NCBI RefSeq assembly: GCF_003149245.1
Contig: NZ_QGDL01000007.1
Span: 186,001-250,000, forward strand
Direction of reading: 5' to 3'
DNA: 64,000 bases
Source: Faecalicatena orotica
Lineage (GTDB): Bacteria > Bacillota > Clostridia > Lachnospirales > Lachnospiraceae
The position numbers and the translations under genes were made by a program. A model generated the notes under the pieces. The model was not told where the DNA came from. It worked only from the letters and a program-made list of their open reading frames with translations, and did no database searches. This document shows positions 34,116 to 43,299 of the stretch, one piece after another (within the stretch, counting starts at the first letter, position 1; every line of letters starts with the position of its first letter).

Positions 34116-36794
34116 TCAGATGGTATCATCCTTGATTGCAGAGATGATATTCTGCCTTTGAATTCTTCTGCCGCCTGTATAATAGGCTCCGGTGACTGCG
34201 AGGAGGACTAATCCGGTGTATCCAAGCAGTGCCCCGAAAGGTGCATAAGGCAGGTATTCCAGTATACTGACCTCGTTTATATTCAGAAAGACTGCCAGAA
34301 TGGCGATCTGGAATGGAAGGCTGTAGAGCAGGGGTTTCAGCCCGAGGGTCAGGCCTTCCAGAAACAGCATCCGCCAAAGCTGTGCGGGTGATAGTCCTGC
34401 CGACTTCAGCATGGCAAATTCACGGCTTCGCTGTCTTAAATTGCCAGAGATACTTGCCCAGATGTTGGAGAGGCCGATCAATGCAAGAAGCCCGGTCAGA
34501 AAAGCAACGATTTTGGCCATCACACCGTTTGTCTCCTTACTCATTTCTTCTTTTTCTGCCAGATCTGAGAGCATATAGTCACCACTCCCATAGTAATGTC
34601 CCACAATCTCCCGGATTCTGGAGGTCGTTTTCTCAATCAGCGGATAGGAAACGCCCCCTGAGGTATCTGTTATAAAATTCCCATATACGGAAGCTGCCCT
34701 GAGGCGTCTCTTTTCACTACAGGAGGCCGCCAGATCCATTACGTGTTCCATAGGCATGACTGCTGCCAGCGTAAATCTGGACAGGCCCAGTCCCTCGGAA
34801 GGCAGTTCTGTTACAATATCTCCTGCTGTCAGCTGGAATTCAAAATCCCCGGTGTCCTCATCATAGGCCCGTTCTGTAAATGGGATGGTCTGTCCAGTTT
34901 CCAGCTTCAGCATCTCGCGGTATACATTCTCCCTGCGTGTGCTGGCGTATGGATCAGCGGTCTGGTTATAGATAATTGCTTTGGAGGAATCTTCATAGTA
35001 TGCTTCCGGATCGATCCCCAATTGCCGGCAGTATTCACGGAAACTATCGTCTTCCAGACCGATCAGTGTAGAAAAAATCCGGTATTTCCCGTCCCTCTCG
35101 ATTGGTGAATACTTCTTCTCAGAGACAATCTTATCAAATCCCCCCAAATGGGTCTCAATATCATCGGAGGCCTGATCCGGTGTAATCCAGGTGGCACAGG
35201 GCATTTGGTCATATAATACATATTTCTGTACGCCGGGAACTTCCTTCAACTCATCAAGCGCCTTCTGCTCGGGCGCCCTGCCGTCACTGATAGACAGAAA
35301 AATATGCCCTTCTGCTTCATCCTGTGTCCGATACACTTCTCTTGCCGCATTCTGGGCAGTAAAAATATATAAAAACCCAGTCAGGAGCAGGAAGGAGAGA
35401 CAGAGTGAAATCGTGGCAGTCCGGTAAGACTTTTTTCGTGCTGTCAGGGCATTCGAGGCCAGTTCACCGCTGATTCCAAAATGGCCGGAGATACGGCTCT
35501 GCCTGATTTTCTTCCCTTTCAGTGTCTCCACCTGTCTCAGTGCTTCTACAGGCATCATTTTGGCAACTTTTCTGGCAGGTATCCTGGCGGATAACCATGC
35601 CGTAATGATGGAAAGTACCGCAGCGGGCAGAACCGCGGGAATCCCAAATGTCAGTACAATGTCGGGAGCCGTCCTGCCGATGTCATTAGCGGCATTGATC
35701 AGGCGGAATAATTCTATATCCAGCAGCCAGCCGCATAGAAGGCCAAGCGGAAGCGGAATGATCAGGAGCATCATTGCCTCAGAGGATACGGCCGATTTGA
35801 TCTGTTTCGGGGAAGCCCCTATCCCTGCGAGTGTACCGAGCTGCGTCATTTTTTCATTTGCAGACAGGGCGAATGCATTGTGAATGACCAGTACAAATAC
35901 GGCAATCAGAAGCGCAGCCAGTACAAGGAACATAAGAGGTACGGCCAGGATGTTCAGACTGGTGATGCTTATAATCTGGTCAGGCGGAAGGACTGCATAT
36001 TTCAGGAGCAGGTCTGTATTATATCTGAGGTTATAGTTTCCATATTCATCCTTCTGGTATCCGATTGATTCGGCAAGGGCGGGAAGCTCCCTGTATGTGC
36101 TGCGTATTGAGTCAAAGCGCAGGTAAACGGTAATATTGTCTTCCGGTTTAATCGTTTCTTCGTCCAGAAAGCCAAGTCCTGTATAGGCAGGAACAGAAGA
36201 GGAGGTAGCGACATCCATGATTCCAACCAGTTTATAAGTCTTTGTCCCTGTCTGGCGGAAGGTCTCACCGTCACGCCATATATCTGTTTCCATGCACACC
36301 CTGCCGTCATAGATCCTCTGGCCTACAGGAAGCGTGAGCGTGTCTCCCAGAGAGGCCTCGGGGTGGTCATCGAAGTATTGTTTTGAAAGGGCAAGTTCAT
36401 CCTCGGCCTCCGGAATACGCCCTTCAATGACGGTGCTTTTTTCCGGCATGGAATTCCAGTATTCCTCATTCGCCCCGCGTGTAATCAGGTACATTCTTCT
36501 GCCTTCATCCTCCAGCTTTGCGGCTTCCCAGGCTCCTTTGAGCAGTACCGCGGATACGGATGCATAATTTTTAATGTATTCAAGGTCTTTTGCACTTGTA
36601 TTGTCAAACAGCTCCCCATGCCAGTTTCCGTTTTCGTTGACCGACAGGGCGATGGAATCGGTCCACATCGTATACACGAAACCACTGAAGCAGGACATCA
36701 TCGTGGTCATGAGGAAGAGAGCCGTCATAATGGCCAGACTCGTTCTTTTATTCCGCCTTAATGTATCCCATACATATTCTCGTATAATCTTCAT
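34116..36794 (-). CDS. ABC transporter permease with two FtsX domains
   Basis: Membrane protein of 892 residues. One helix at about 19-40, then an external domain (50-280), then FtsX helices at about 290-405 with SANEKMTQLGTLAGIGASP, a second external domain after the helix at about 455, and a final FtsX block with QRSREFAMLKSAGLSPAQL. The layout, two FtsX units with large outer domains, fits the BceB/YtrF/MacB-like peptide resistance or lipoprotein export families. Its ATG overlaps the stop of the ATPase gene by one base. It is likely an antibiotic peptide detoxification or export permease controlled by the adjacent two-component system. Confidence 0.9.
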   Translation of the reverse strand: MKIIREYVWDTLRRNKRTSLAIMTALFLMTTMMSCFSGFVYTMWTDSIALSVNENGNWHGELFDNTSAKDLEYIKNYASVSAVLLKGAWEAAKLEDEGRRMYLITRGANEEYWNSMPEKSTVIEGRIPEAEDELALSKQYFDDHPEASLGDTLTLPVGQRIYDGRVCMETDIWRDGETFRQTGTKTYKLVGIMDVATSSSVPAYTGLGFLDEETIKPEDNITVYLRFDSIRSTYRELPALAESIGYQKDEYGNYNLRYNTDLLLKYAVLPPDQIISITSLNILAVPLMFLVLAALLIAVFVLVIHNAFALSANEKMTQLGTLAGIGASPKQIKSAVSSEAMMLLIIPLPLGLLCGWLLDIELFRLINAANDIGRTAPDIVLTFGIPAVLPAAVLSIITAWLSARIPARKVAKMMPVEALRQVETLKGKKIRQSRISGHFGISGELASNALTARKKSYRTATISLCLSFLLLTGFLYIFTAQNAAREVYRTQDEAEGHIFLSISDGRAPEQKALDELKEVPGVQKYVLYDQMPCATWITPDQASDDIETHLGGFDKIVSEKKYSPIERDGKYRIFSTLIGLEDDSFREYCRQLGIDPEAYYEDSSKAIIYNQTADPYASTRRENVYREMLKLETGQTIPFTERAYDEDTGDFEFQLTAGDIVTELPSEGLGLSRFTLAAVMPMEHVMDLAASCSEKRRLRAASVYGNFITDTSGGVSYPLIEKTTSRIREIVGHYYGSGDYMLSDLAEKEEMSKETNGVMAKIVAFLTGLLALIGLSNIWASISGNLRQRSREFAMLKSAGLSPAQLWRMLFLEGLTLGLKPLLYSLPFQIAILAVFLNINEVSILEYLPYAPFGALLGYTGLVLLAVTGAYYTGGRRIQRQNIISAIKDDTI

Positions 36795-37474
36795 CAGGAC
36801 ACCACCTCGTCATGCAGGATTTTTCCATCCTCCAGTGTAATGATGCGGTCTGCCTTGAGGGCGGTCTTTTCGTCATGGGTGATCAGCAGGATGGTCTGTC
36901 CGTACTGCCGGTTGGAAAGCTTCAGCAGGTCGATGGTTTCTTCTGAGTTCTTTCTGTCCAGATTGCCGGTAGGCTCATCAGCCAGCAGGATTGCCGGACG
37001 GTAGATCAGGCTTCTTGCGATTGCGACACGCTGCTGCTGTCCGCCGGAGAGTTCGCTTGGCAGGTGTGTCAGACGTTCCGTGAGACCCAGCGTGGAGACA
37101 AGATGGCGGAATCGTTCCTCATCCGGCGTCTGGTTATCCAGAAGGACCGGCAGCAGAATGTTTTTCCGGACATTGAGGGTGGGGATCAGATTATAAAACT
37201 GGTAAACAAGCCCCACCTTCCGCCGCCTGAAGACGGCAAGCTGCTCCTGACTGAGTGCAGAGATATCAGTATCTTCTATGAATATGTTTCCTTTGGTCGG
37301 ACGGTCCACCCCTCCTAACATGTGTAACAGGGTTGATTTCCCGGAACCCGATGCCCCTACGATGGCGGTGAAGCTCCCCCTTTCGAGAGAAAGACTGACA
37401 TCATCAAGGGCGGATACGGTATTCGAACCACTTCCATAAGTTTTTGTAAGATGGCTGCAGCGCAGTATTTCCAT
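36794..37474 (-). CDS. ABC transporter ATP-binding protein (MacB/LolD/BceA type)
   Basis: ATPase of 226 residues with Walker A GASGSGKST, Q-loop region VYQFYNLIPTLNV, signature LSGGQQQRVAIARSL, Walker B ILLADEPTGNLD and switch His in LLITHDEKTAL. The QQQR signature and overall length are typical of the LolD/BceA/FtsE-like exporter group. GGAG lies nine bases before the start. It heads the operon with the large permease. Confidence 0.94.
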   Translation of the reverse strand: MEILRCSHLTKTYGSGSNTVSALDDVSLSLERGSFTAIVGASGSGKSTLLHMLGGVDRPTKGNIFIEDTDISALSQEQLAVFRRRKVGLVYQFYNLIPTLNVRKNILLPVLLDNQTPDEERFRHLVSTLGLTERLTHLPSELSGGQQQRVAIARSLIYRPAILLADEPTGNLDRKNSEETIDLLKLSNRQYGQTILLITHDEKTALKADRIITLEDGKILHDEVVS

Positions 37475-37509
37475 AGTTTCTAACTCCTTTCCAGATTCAT
37501 AACACGTAT

Positions 37510-37584
37510 CCGGCCAGAACAGGAACAGGTACGCCGAAAAGATTTACAAATCGCTTTTGGCGATGGTGTTGGCCGGTTCTGGTC
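37510..37584. repeat. Long imperfect hairpin upstream of the ABC operon
   Basis: CCAGAAC (37514-37520) pairs with GTTCTGG (37576-37582), and GCCGAAAAG (37533-37541) with CTTTTGGC (37554-37561). It is in the gap between divergent genes and may be a palindromic repeat or a leader structure of the ABC operon. Confidence 0.5.
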
Positions 37585-37647
37585 AGTTACGATGATATCA
37601 TATTAGCTTGGGAAAGTGACAGGAAAGTGACAAAAAAGATTTTGGAG

Positions 37648-37697
37648 CATGTAAAATCTGTTACGAATTTTACATGTAAAATCTGTTACGAATTTTA
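37648..37697. repeat. Perfect 25-bp tandem duplication
   Basis: Two adjacent identical 25-base units (37648-37672 and 37673-37697) each start CATGTAAAATCTGTTACGAA. They lie just upstream of the ddh promoter. A shorter direct repeat GGAAAGTGACA occurs just before. Confidence 0.85.
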
Positions 37698-37699
37698 AA

Positions 37700-37728
37700 T
37701 TGTGCATCACGCCCTCATATGTTATACT
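37700..37728 (+). promoter_or_regulatory. Probable ddh promoter
   Basis: TTGTGC and TATACT separated by 17 bases, 50 bases before the ddh start and directly after the tandem repeat. Confidence 0.55.
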
Positions 37729-37777
37729 AATTATCGGTTAAAACTTGTGATATGAAGATTGGAAGGAAGGATATACG

Positions 37778-38764
37778 ATGGAGAAAATCAGAATTGGAAT
37801 TGTGGGATATGGCAACATCGGACGTGGTGTGGAGCTTGCAGTGGAGCGCAATGAGGATATGGAACTGAAGGCAGTCTTTACAAGACGTGCACCGGAGTCT
37901 GTAAAGATTCTTACAGAAGGCGTGCCGGTGGTACATATGGATGATATGTCCGGTATGAAGGATGAGATTGATGTTATGATTTTATGCGGGGGTTCTGCGA
38001 CAGACCTTCCGGTGATCGGACCACAGATTGTTAAGAATTTCAACACAATCGACAGTTTTGATACTCATGCGAAGATTCCGGAGTATTTTGCAAACATGGA
38101 CAAGGCTGCAAAAGAGGGTGGTAATATCGGAATTATCTCTGTAGGCTGGGACCCGGGAATGTTTTCCCTGAACAGAATCTACGCGGAGTCTATCCTTGTA
38201 GATGGAGATACCTATACATTCTGGGGCAAGGGCGTTAGCCAGGGACATTCAGATGCAATCCGCCGTGTAGCGGGTGTGAAGAATGCTATTCAATATACTG
38301 TGCCTGTTGAAGAAGCAGTGAAGAAGGTACGCAGCGGATGTGGACCGAAGCTGACAACAAGAGAAAAGCATTTGAGAGAATGCTATGTGGTAGCCGAGGA
38401 GGGTGCAGACCTCAAGGAGATCGAAGAGACAATCAAGAATATGCCGAACTATTTCTCAGATTACGACACAACGGTTAAATTTATCACGGAAGAAGAGCTG
38501 AAGGCGAACCACAGCAAGATGCCTCACGGCGGATTCGTGATCAGAAGCGGTGAGACCGGACGTGATGGAAATAAAAATGTGATCGAATACTCCCTGAAAC
38601 TGGATTCTAATCCGGAATTTACATCCAGTGTCCTTGTATGCTATGCGAGGGCTGCTTACAGATTAGCTAAGAACGGGGAAGCGGGAGGAAGGACTGTATT
38701 CGATATTGCTCCGGGAATGCTTTCCATGAAATCTGCGGAGGAACTCAGGGCAGAACTGCTGTAA
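37778..38764 (+). CDS. ddh: meso-Diaminopimelate dehydrogenase
   Basis: NADP-dependent dehydrogenase of 328 residues, the usual length. N-terminal Rossmann motif IGIVGYGNIGRGVE, then FTRRAPESV, CGGSATDLPVIGPQ, TIDSFDTHAKIPEYF, and the substrate loop GWDPGMFSLNR, all typical of Ddh. It forms meso-diaminopimelate in one step from tetrahydrodipicolinate and ammonia, for lysine and peptidoglycan. It stands alone with its own promoter and terminator. Confidence 0.96.
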   Translation: MEKIRIGIVGYGNIGRGVELAVERNEDMELKAVFTRRAPESVKILTEGVPVVHMDDMSGMKDEIDVMILCGGSATDLPVIGPQIVKNFNTIDSFDTHAKIPEYFANMDKAAKEGGNIGIISVGWDPGMFSLNRIYAESILVDGDTYTFWGKGVSQGHSDAIRRVAGVKNAIQYTVPVEEAVKKVRSGCGPKLTTREKHLRECYVVAEEGADLKEIEETIKNMPNYFSDYDTTVKFITEEELKANHSKMPHGGFVIRSGETGRDGNKNVIEYSLKLDSNPEFTSSVLVCYARAAYRLAKNGEAGGRTVFDIAPGMLSMKSAEELRAELL

Positions 38765-38794
38765 GGCCAGAGTGTGTTAAAAGATTAGGATTGA

Positions 38795-38846
38795 AAAATG
38801 CCGTCTGTGAGGATCAATATGTAAAGGTCCTCACAGGCGGCATTTT
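38795..38846 (+). terminator. Terminator after ddh
   Basis: Nineteen-base stem with one G-U, from AAAATGCCG to CGGCATTTT, between convergent genes. Confidence 0.85.
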
Positions 38847-38882
38847 AAATCCTACTGAATCAGGTTCTTTTTCTTAAACATA

Positions 38883-39647
38883 TCATAAACAGAGTGCACA
38901 GTCAAAAGCGAGAGTCATGTATATTTCTGCACCTTTTAGTCCATATTCTATCAGGTCATTAGGTTCCCAGTGTTCCCCGGACAGGCTGTCGGCCCCATAC
39001 AGGAACTGGGCAAACGGAACCTGCCTGAATTGTGTGACGGCGAGGGCGGCGGAGCACTCCATTTCTACGGTCAGGCAGCCCTGCTTTCTTCGTTCTTCGA
39101 TTCGTTTAGGAGTCTCCCTGTAAATGGCATCGGTGGTCCATGTTTTTCCGGTTACATATGGAACGTTCTTCCTGCAGAAGCATTCCTTTAGGACTTCAAC
39201 GGAATGAGGGTCGGCATTGATGGTTTCACTGGAGGGCAGATAGTGGTAGCTTGTGCCCTCATCCCTGACAGCGGACACTGGGATCATGAGTTTCCCCTGC
39301 GTGGCGGTGTCATCGAGCATTCCGGCGCAGCCGAACATCACCAGTTTTTCGGCCCCTAATGCGATGATTTCCTCAAGACCTGCTATACAGGCAGGTGCAC
39401 CGACCCGTGAGAGGAAGAAAGCGATCCGGTGTCCAGCATAGTTTATCTCATAGACGGGGAGAATGCCGTTCGCCGAGTATAAGTTTGTAATGACCTGTAC
39501 GCCCTTCACGGAGGCAAATTTCTGAATGATATTTTCTGAAAATGTTGTGACACACCTCTTTGGAAAGCCGGGAATTGGTTTGGTAGAATCCTGTGGATTG
39601 ATGTATGCCTGCCTTGTATCGTCGTAATGCTGGAATATAGTTGCCAT
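38883..39647 (-). CDS. Nucleoside phosphorylase-like protein
   Basis: PNP/UDP-family protein of 254 residues. The start at 39647 has AAGGAGG upstream, lying in the end of the TetR gene. Motifs: the glycine-rich FLSRVGAPACIAGLEEI, VMFGCAGML and TVEMECSAALAVTQF (ribose-binding Met-Glu). It is distinct from the two phosphorylases in the main nucleoside cluster, and its N-terminal part (YINPQDSTKPIPGFPKRCV) is longer, so its substrate could be another nucleoside or a nucleosidase-type substrate. It is coupled to a TetR regulator two bases upstream. Confidence 0.78.
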   Translation of the reverse strand: MATIFQHYDDTRQAYINPQDSTKPIPGFPKRCVTTFSENIIQKFASVKGVQVITNLYSANGILPVYEINYAGHRIAFFLSRVGAPACIAGLEEIIALGAEKLVMFGCAGMLDDTATQGKLMIPVSAVRDEGTSYHYLPSSETINADPHSVEVLKECFCRKNVPYVTGKTWTTDAIYRETPKRIEERRKQGCLTVEMECSAALAVTQFRQVPFAQFLYGADSLSGEHWEPNDLIEYGLKGAEIYMTLAFDCALCL

Positions 39648-39649
39648 AA

Positions 39650-40243
39650 TTATACGTCCTCCTTGGGAATGACTAAGATTTTGCGGATTTCCCCCAGTAT
39701 GCGTGAGGGGATTGTTTCGTCTATGGGCATGAGGCAGCTGTACATCCTGACGCCCTGATAGGAAAACAGAAGCAGGTCGATGACGGCCCGGACATCGGCC
39801 GGATAGAATTCTTTTCTGTCGATCCCGTATTGTATCAGACTTTGCCACATTTCAGAGGAAAGCAGGTATTGTTCATAGATGCTGTTTTCTTTTGTGCCAT
39901 GTTCCTGCATACTAAAGTATTCAAAGATTGCCACACTCAAAGAAGCCGCACTGTCGGTCATCTCGATTTGATACCGGTTCAGGACTTCATCCAGAATCGT
40001 AACCGCAGATATGCCGCTGTTGAGTCTTTCTTGGAAATCCTGGTCCTGCCTGCTCATAAGGTCATGGATGATCTCTGAAAAAATCTGCCCGGTACCGGTA
40101 TAGTGGCAGTAGAGTCCGCCTCGGCTCAAACCTGTGGCTTCACAGATATCCTTCATGGTGACTTCTTTGAATCCTTTTTCTGCGAAAAGCAGGTAAGCTT
40201 TTTCTTTGATTGTCTGTCTGGTTGCTTCACCTTTTTTATTCAC
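39650..40243 (-). CDS. TetR-family regulator
   Basis: Regulator of 197 residues. GTG at 40243 is chosen because GGAGG lies eight bases upstream. The frame extends to 40309 across the operator. The helix-turn-helix is EVTMKDICEATGLSRGGLYC, within the N-terminal 50 residues. The rest is an all-helical ligand and dimer domain. It is cotranscribed with a nucleoside phosphorylase and has two palindromes around its promoter, so autoregulation with a nucleoside-like ligand is plausible. Confidence 0.88.
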   Translation of the reverse strand: MNKKGEATRQTIKEKAYLLFAEKGFKEVTMKDICEATGLSRGGLYCHYTGTGQIFSEIIHDLMSRQDQDFQERLNSGISAVTILDEVLNRYQIEMTDSAASLSVAIFEYFSMQEHGTKENSIYEQYLLSSEMWQSLIQYGIDRKEFYPADVRAVIDLLLFSYQGVRMYSCLMPIDETIPSRILGEIRKILVIPKEDV

Positions 40244-40274
40244 TTGATTTCCTCCTGGATTATTTTTTGAAAAA

Positions 40275-40326
40275 CCGACACTTGTGTCTGTAAATTTATT
40301 GTACGACATATGTGTCGGAAAATCAA
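40275..40326 (-). promoter_or_regulatory. TetR promoter with two operators
   Basis: Minus-strand TTGATT (40326-40321) and TACAAT (40303-40298) with a 17-base spacer. The dyad GACATATGTGTC (40305-40316) fills the spacer, and a second dyad GACACTTGTGTC (40277-40288) lies past the start site. CCGACA and TGTCGG mark the outer ends. Confidence 0.65.
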
Positions 40327-40484
40327 GACGGGATGACTACCATTTCTGGTAATATGAATCTTCGGAGTTACTGTTCACCCCGTGCCGTGCACGCTGAGTG
40401 TGCACAATAATTCTGTGGGTGCAATTTACCGGGGAATCGGTTATAATAGTGAAGGTTATAAATTTTAAGAAAAGGATTGACAGC

Positions 40485-41504
40485 ATGAAAAAACTATTTC
40501 AATTATTAGAAGAAACTCTGCGGCAGGGGCAGGATGCGGTGCTTGTGACGATTATTGCAAGTTCCGGCTCCACACCGCGCGGCACAGGTGCACGTATGCT
40601 GGTCACATCTGCAGGCAGGATCGGCGGCACGATCGGCGGAGGGGCTGTGGAGTATTACAGTGAGGAAGCGGCGCTGGAGGTTCTTGCCGAAAAGGATTCA
40701 CGTACAGAGCACTACAGCCTGAAGAAAAATGAAGTTCAGGACCTTGGCATGATCTGCGGCGGTGATGTAGATGTGTATTTTCAGTTTCTTTCTGCCGCTG
40801 AACCGCAGAATACTGCGCTTATGCAGCATATAGAAGCACTGTACCAGACAGGGGAAGAATTCTGGATCATCAATGAACTTTCGGCGGGGGCACAGGGTTC
40901 CATGTCAGTTTATGCGCAGACAGGAGGACTGGTTGGACAGCCGGTGCCCGATGCTGTCATCGAAAGTCTCGGGGAGAAGGCGAAACAATTTGAGGCCGGG
41001 GGCAGGATTTTTTACTGTGAAAAAATGATGAAATCGGGAAGGGTTTATATATTCGGTGGGGGCCATGTCTCTCAGGCGCTTGTCCCGGTGCTGAAGTCTG
41101 TGGATTTTCGCTGCGTTGTTCTGGAGGACCGGAAAGAATTCAGCCGCCCGGAGTTATTTCCGGGAGCGGAGGAAGTGCTTTTGATTGAGAACAGCCATAT
41201 CGCGGACTATGTGGATATCGGGGCATCGGATTATGTCTGTATTATGACGCGGGGGCACAAGGATGATCTGGAAGTACAGGCGCAGGTCCTCCATACGCAG
41301 GCGTATTATATCGGGGTGATTGGCAGCAGGCATAAGAAGGCAGGCGTGTTTGAAAAGTTGAGGGGCATGGGTTTCACGGATGCTGATCTCGACAGAATTA
41401 CGACGCCCATCGGCCTTTCCATCGGCGCTGAAACTCCGGCCGAGATCGCGGTGAGCATCGCGGGGCAGCTGATAGAGAGGCGGGCTCAGAAAGATGAGCG
41501 CTAA
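40485..41504 (+). CDS. XdhC/CoxI-family protein
   Basis: Protein of 339 residues. The ATG at 40485 has AAAAGGA ahead. The N-terminal XdhC/CoxI domain has VLVTIIASSGSTPRGTGARM and GTIGGGAVEYY. The C-terminal Rossmann domain has VYIFGGGHVSQALVPVL and YIGVIGSRHKK. XdhC proteins insert or sulfurate the molybdenum cofactor of xanthine dehydrogenase-type enzymes. No such enzyme gene is in the window. Its stop overlaps a MATE gene by eleven bases. Confidence 0.88.
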   Translation: MKKLFQLLEETLRQGQDAVLVTIIASSGSTPRGTGARMLVTSAGRIGGTIGGGAVEYYSEEAALEVLAEKDSRTEHYSLKKNEVQDLGMICGGDVDVYFQFLSAAEPQNTALMQHIEALYQTGEEFWIINELSAGAQGSMSVYAQTGGLVGQPVPDAVIESLGEKAKQFEAGGRIFYCEKMMKSGRVYIFGGGHVSQALVPVLKSVDFRCVVLEDRKEFSRPELFPGAEEVLLIENSHIADYVDIGASDYVCIMTRGHKDDLEVQAQVLHTQAYYIGVIGSRHKKAGVFEKLRGMGFTDADLDRITTPIGLSIGAETPAEIAVSIAGQLIERRAQKDER

Positions 41505-42888
41505 AAAATCAGGTGATATGACAAGTGGGAGCCCGGTCAGGCTGATGATCGGGTTTATGGTCCCCATGTTTTTAGGAAATGTATTCCAGCAGTTTTACAA
41601 TATTGCGGATTCTATCATTGCGGGACAGTTCCTCGGGGTGAATGCGCTTGCAGCGATCGGAAGTACCGGCTCTTTGATGTTTATGGTTACGGGATGGATC
41701 AGCGGGATTAGCAGCGGATTTGCGATTCTGGTGGCTCAGTGGTTCGGTGCCCGCAAATATGACCGGATGCGGCATTTTACGGCGATGTCTGTCTATCTGA
41801 CGGCCGGGATTACGGTCCTTATGACCGTGGGTCTTCTGGCGGCGAATAAACCAATCCTGCGGCTGATGAATACGCCGGGGGAGCTGATGCCGGATGTGAG
41901 CGGTTACATGGCAGTGATTTATACAGGACTGATCGTGACGGCGGCCTATAATTCCCTTGCAGCCGTGATGAGGGCGCTGGGGGATTCCAAATCGCCCCTG
42001 TATTTTTTGATTATCTCTGCCATGATCAACATATTTCTGGATATTGTTTTCATTGCATGGTTCCATATGGGGGTTGTCGGATGCGGGTATGCAACCGTGA
42101 TCGCACAGGGAATATCGGCATTGTTATGTTTTTTGTATATCAGGAAGAAGTTTCATATCCTGCATTTAAAACGGGAGGATTTCCGGATATCATGGGACAG
42201 CATTAAAAAGCTGCTGGCGCTTGGGATTCCGATGGGGCTCCAGTTTTCCATTACCGCCATCGGTACGATCATTGTCCAGGGCGCTGTTAATATTTACGGT
42301 GCAGTTTATATAGCCGGTTTTGCGGCGGGAGCAAAGATACAGAATCTGGTTGTCAGTGTTTATGTTGCGTTTGGAGCTACGGCGGCGACCTTTGTAGGGC
42401 AGAACTGGGGTGCAGGAAAGCTGGACAGGGTGAAGAAAGGTATTTTGTATACACAGATCATGATACTGGTCAGCAGTGCAGTTCTGATGGCAGTTATTTT
42501 CTTTTTCGGCAGATATCTGGTGCTGATGTTCGTATCGCCGTCTGAAACGGGAGTGATCGATGCGGCGGTTACATATTTTATGGCAGTGTTCTGGTGTTAT
42601 CCGTTTCTGGGAAGCATTTTCGTGTACCGGAATGCGCTCCAGGGCATGGGATACGGACTTGTGCCCATGCTGGGAGGTGTATTCGAACTTGCGGCCCGTG
42701 CTGCGGTTGTGGCCGTGCTCGCGGGGAGGACGAGTTACTTTGGAGTCTGCCTCTCTGACCCGGCGGCATGGCTTGCAGCGCTGATCCCACTGGTGCCTTA
42801 CTATTTTTACAAGATGAAGAAAGCATCCAAATTAGAAGATCAAAATCAGAAATCAGAAAAAGCGTCGAAATCATCCGTTTTTAGTTGA
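41494..42888 (+). CDS. MATE-family efflux transporter
   Basis: MATE protein of 464 residues with twelve expected helices. PMFLGNVFQQFYNIADSIIA in half one and GIPMGLQFSITAIGTIIVQG in half two are typical. The C-terminal tail is charged (QNQKSEKASKSS). It overlaps the XdhC gene, so the two are cotranscribed, perhaps for purine or cofactor-related efflux, though this is only inferred. The BMC promoter -35 box begins in its stop codon. Confidence 0.9.
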   Translation: MSAKKSGDMTSGSPVRLMIGFMVPMFLGNVFQQFYNIADSIIAGQFLGVNALAAIGSTGSLMFMVTGWISGISSGFAILVAQWFGARKYDRMRHFTAMSVYLTAGITVLMTVGLLAANKPILRLMNTPGELMPDVSGYMAVIYTGLIVTAAYNSLAAVMRALGDSKSPLYFLIISAMINIFLDIVFIAWFHMGVVGCGYATVIAQGISALLCFLYIRKKFHILHLKREDFRISWDSIKKLLALGIPMGLQFSITAIGTIIVQGAVNIYGAVYIAGFAAGAKIQNLVVSVYVAFGATAATFVGQNWGAGKLDRVKKGILYTQIMILVSSAVLMAVIFFFGRYLVLMFVSPSETGVIDAAVTYFMAVFWCYPFLGSIFVYRNALQGMGYGLVPMLGGVFELAARAAVVAVLAGRTSYFGVCLSDPAAWLAALIPLVPYYFYKMKKASKLEDQNQKSEKASKSSVFS

Positions 42889-42913
42889 AATCGTTTGAAC
42901 AGTTATATATAAT
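42885..42913 (+). promoter_or_regulatory. Promoter of the microcompartment gene pair
   Basis: TTGAAA (42885-42890), 17 bases and TATAAT (42908-42913). The -35 box overlaps the stop codon of the MATE gene. It gives the shell gene pair its own promoter, with a leader of about 65 bases. Confidence 0.7.
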
Positions 42914-42983
42914 AAAAATATTAGCAGGGCAGTAAGAAGAAAAACAGTAATGGGAAGAGCTGTTCTGCAGTCAGGAGGAAATT

Positions 42984-43283
42984 ATGGCCGGACAGTATGA
43001 AGGTATGGCGATAGGTGTATTTGAGCTGGACAGCGAGTGTGCATGTTTTGTAGCATTAGATGCGGCAGCCAAGGCTGCGGATGTGAAGATCCAGGCAGTG
43101 GAGAGGAACCGTCTGGGAGCGGGCGCATGCGTAAAGCTGCGTGGGAATGTTTCTAATGTAAAAGCGGCAATGGAAGCAGCACTTAGAGTGGCAGAACCGA
43201 TTTCAAAGATTGTTTCGCATACAGTGATCGCAGCACCACTGGCAGAGGCAGAACCAGCAATCACAATGACGATTAATAAGTAA
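42984..43283 (+). CDS. Bacterial microcompartment shell protein 1
   Basis: Single-BMC-domain protein of 99 residues, behind AGGAGGAA. The fold is shown by MAIGVFELDSECACFVALDA, AADVKIQAVERNRLGAGACV (pore loop RLGAGAC) and the GNVSNVKAAMEAALRVAEP helix. Such proteins form hexagonal tiles of protein organelles. No enzyme, encapsulation or other shell gene is nearby, and only one other BMC gene follows. It may supply tiles to a microcompartment encoded elsewhere or form a reduced shell of its own. Confidence 0.87.
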   Translation: MAGQYEGMAIGVFELDSECACFVALDAAAKAADVKIQAVERNRLGAGACVKLRGNVSNVKAAMEAALRVAEPISKIVSHTVIAAPLAEAEPAITMTINK

Positions 43284-43299
43284 GGAAGAGGTATTAGTT

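Noticed and set aside
37405-37440. A tRNA-like TTCGAACC stretch
   Set aside because: It lies inside the coding sequence of the ABC ATPase, and no cloverleaf can be drawn around it.
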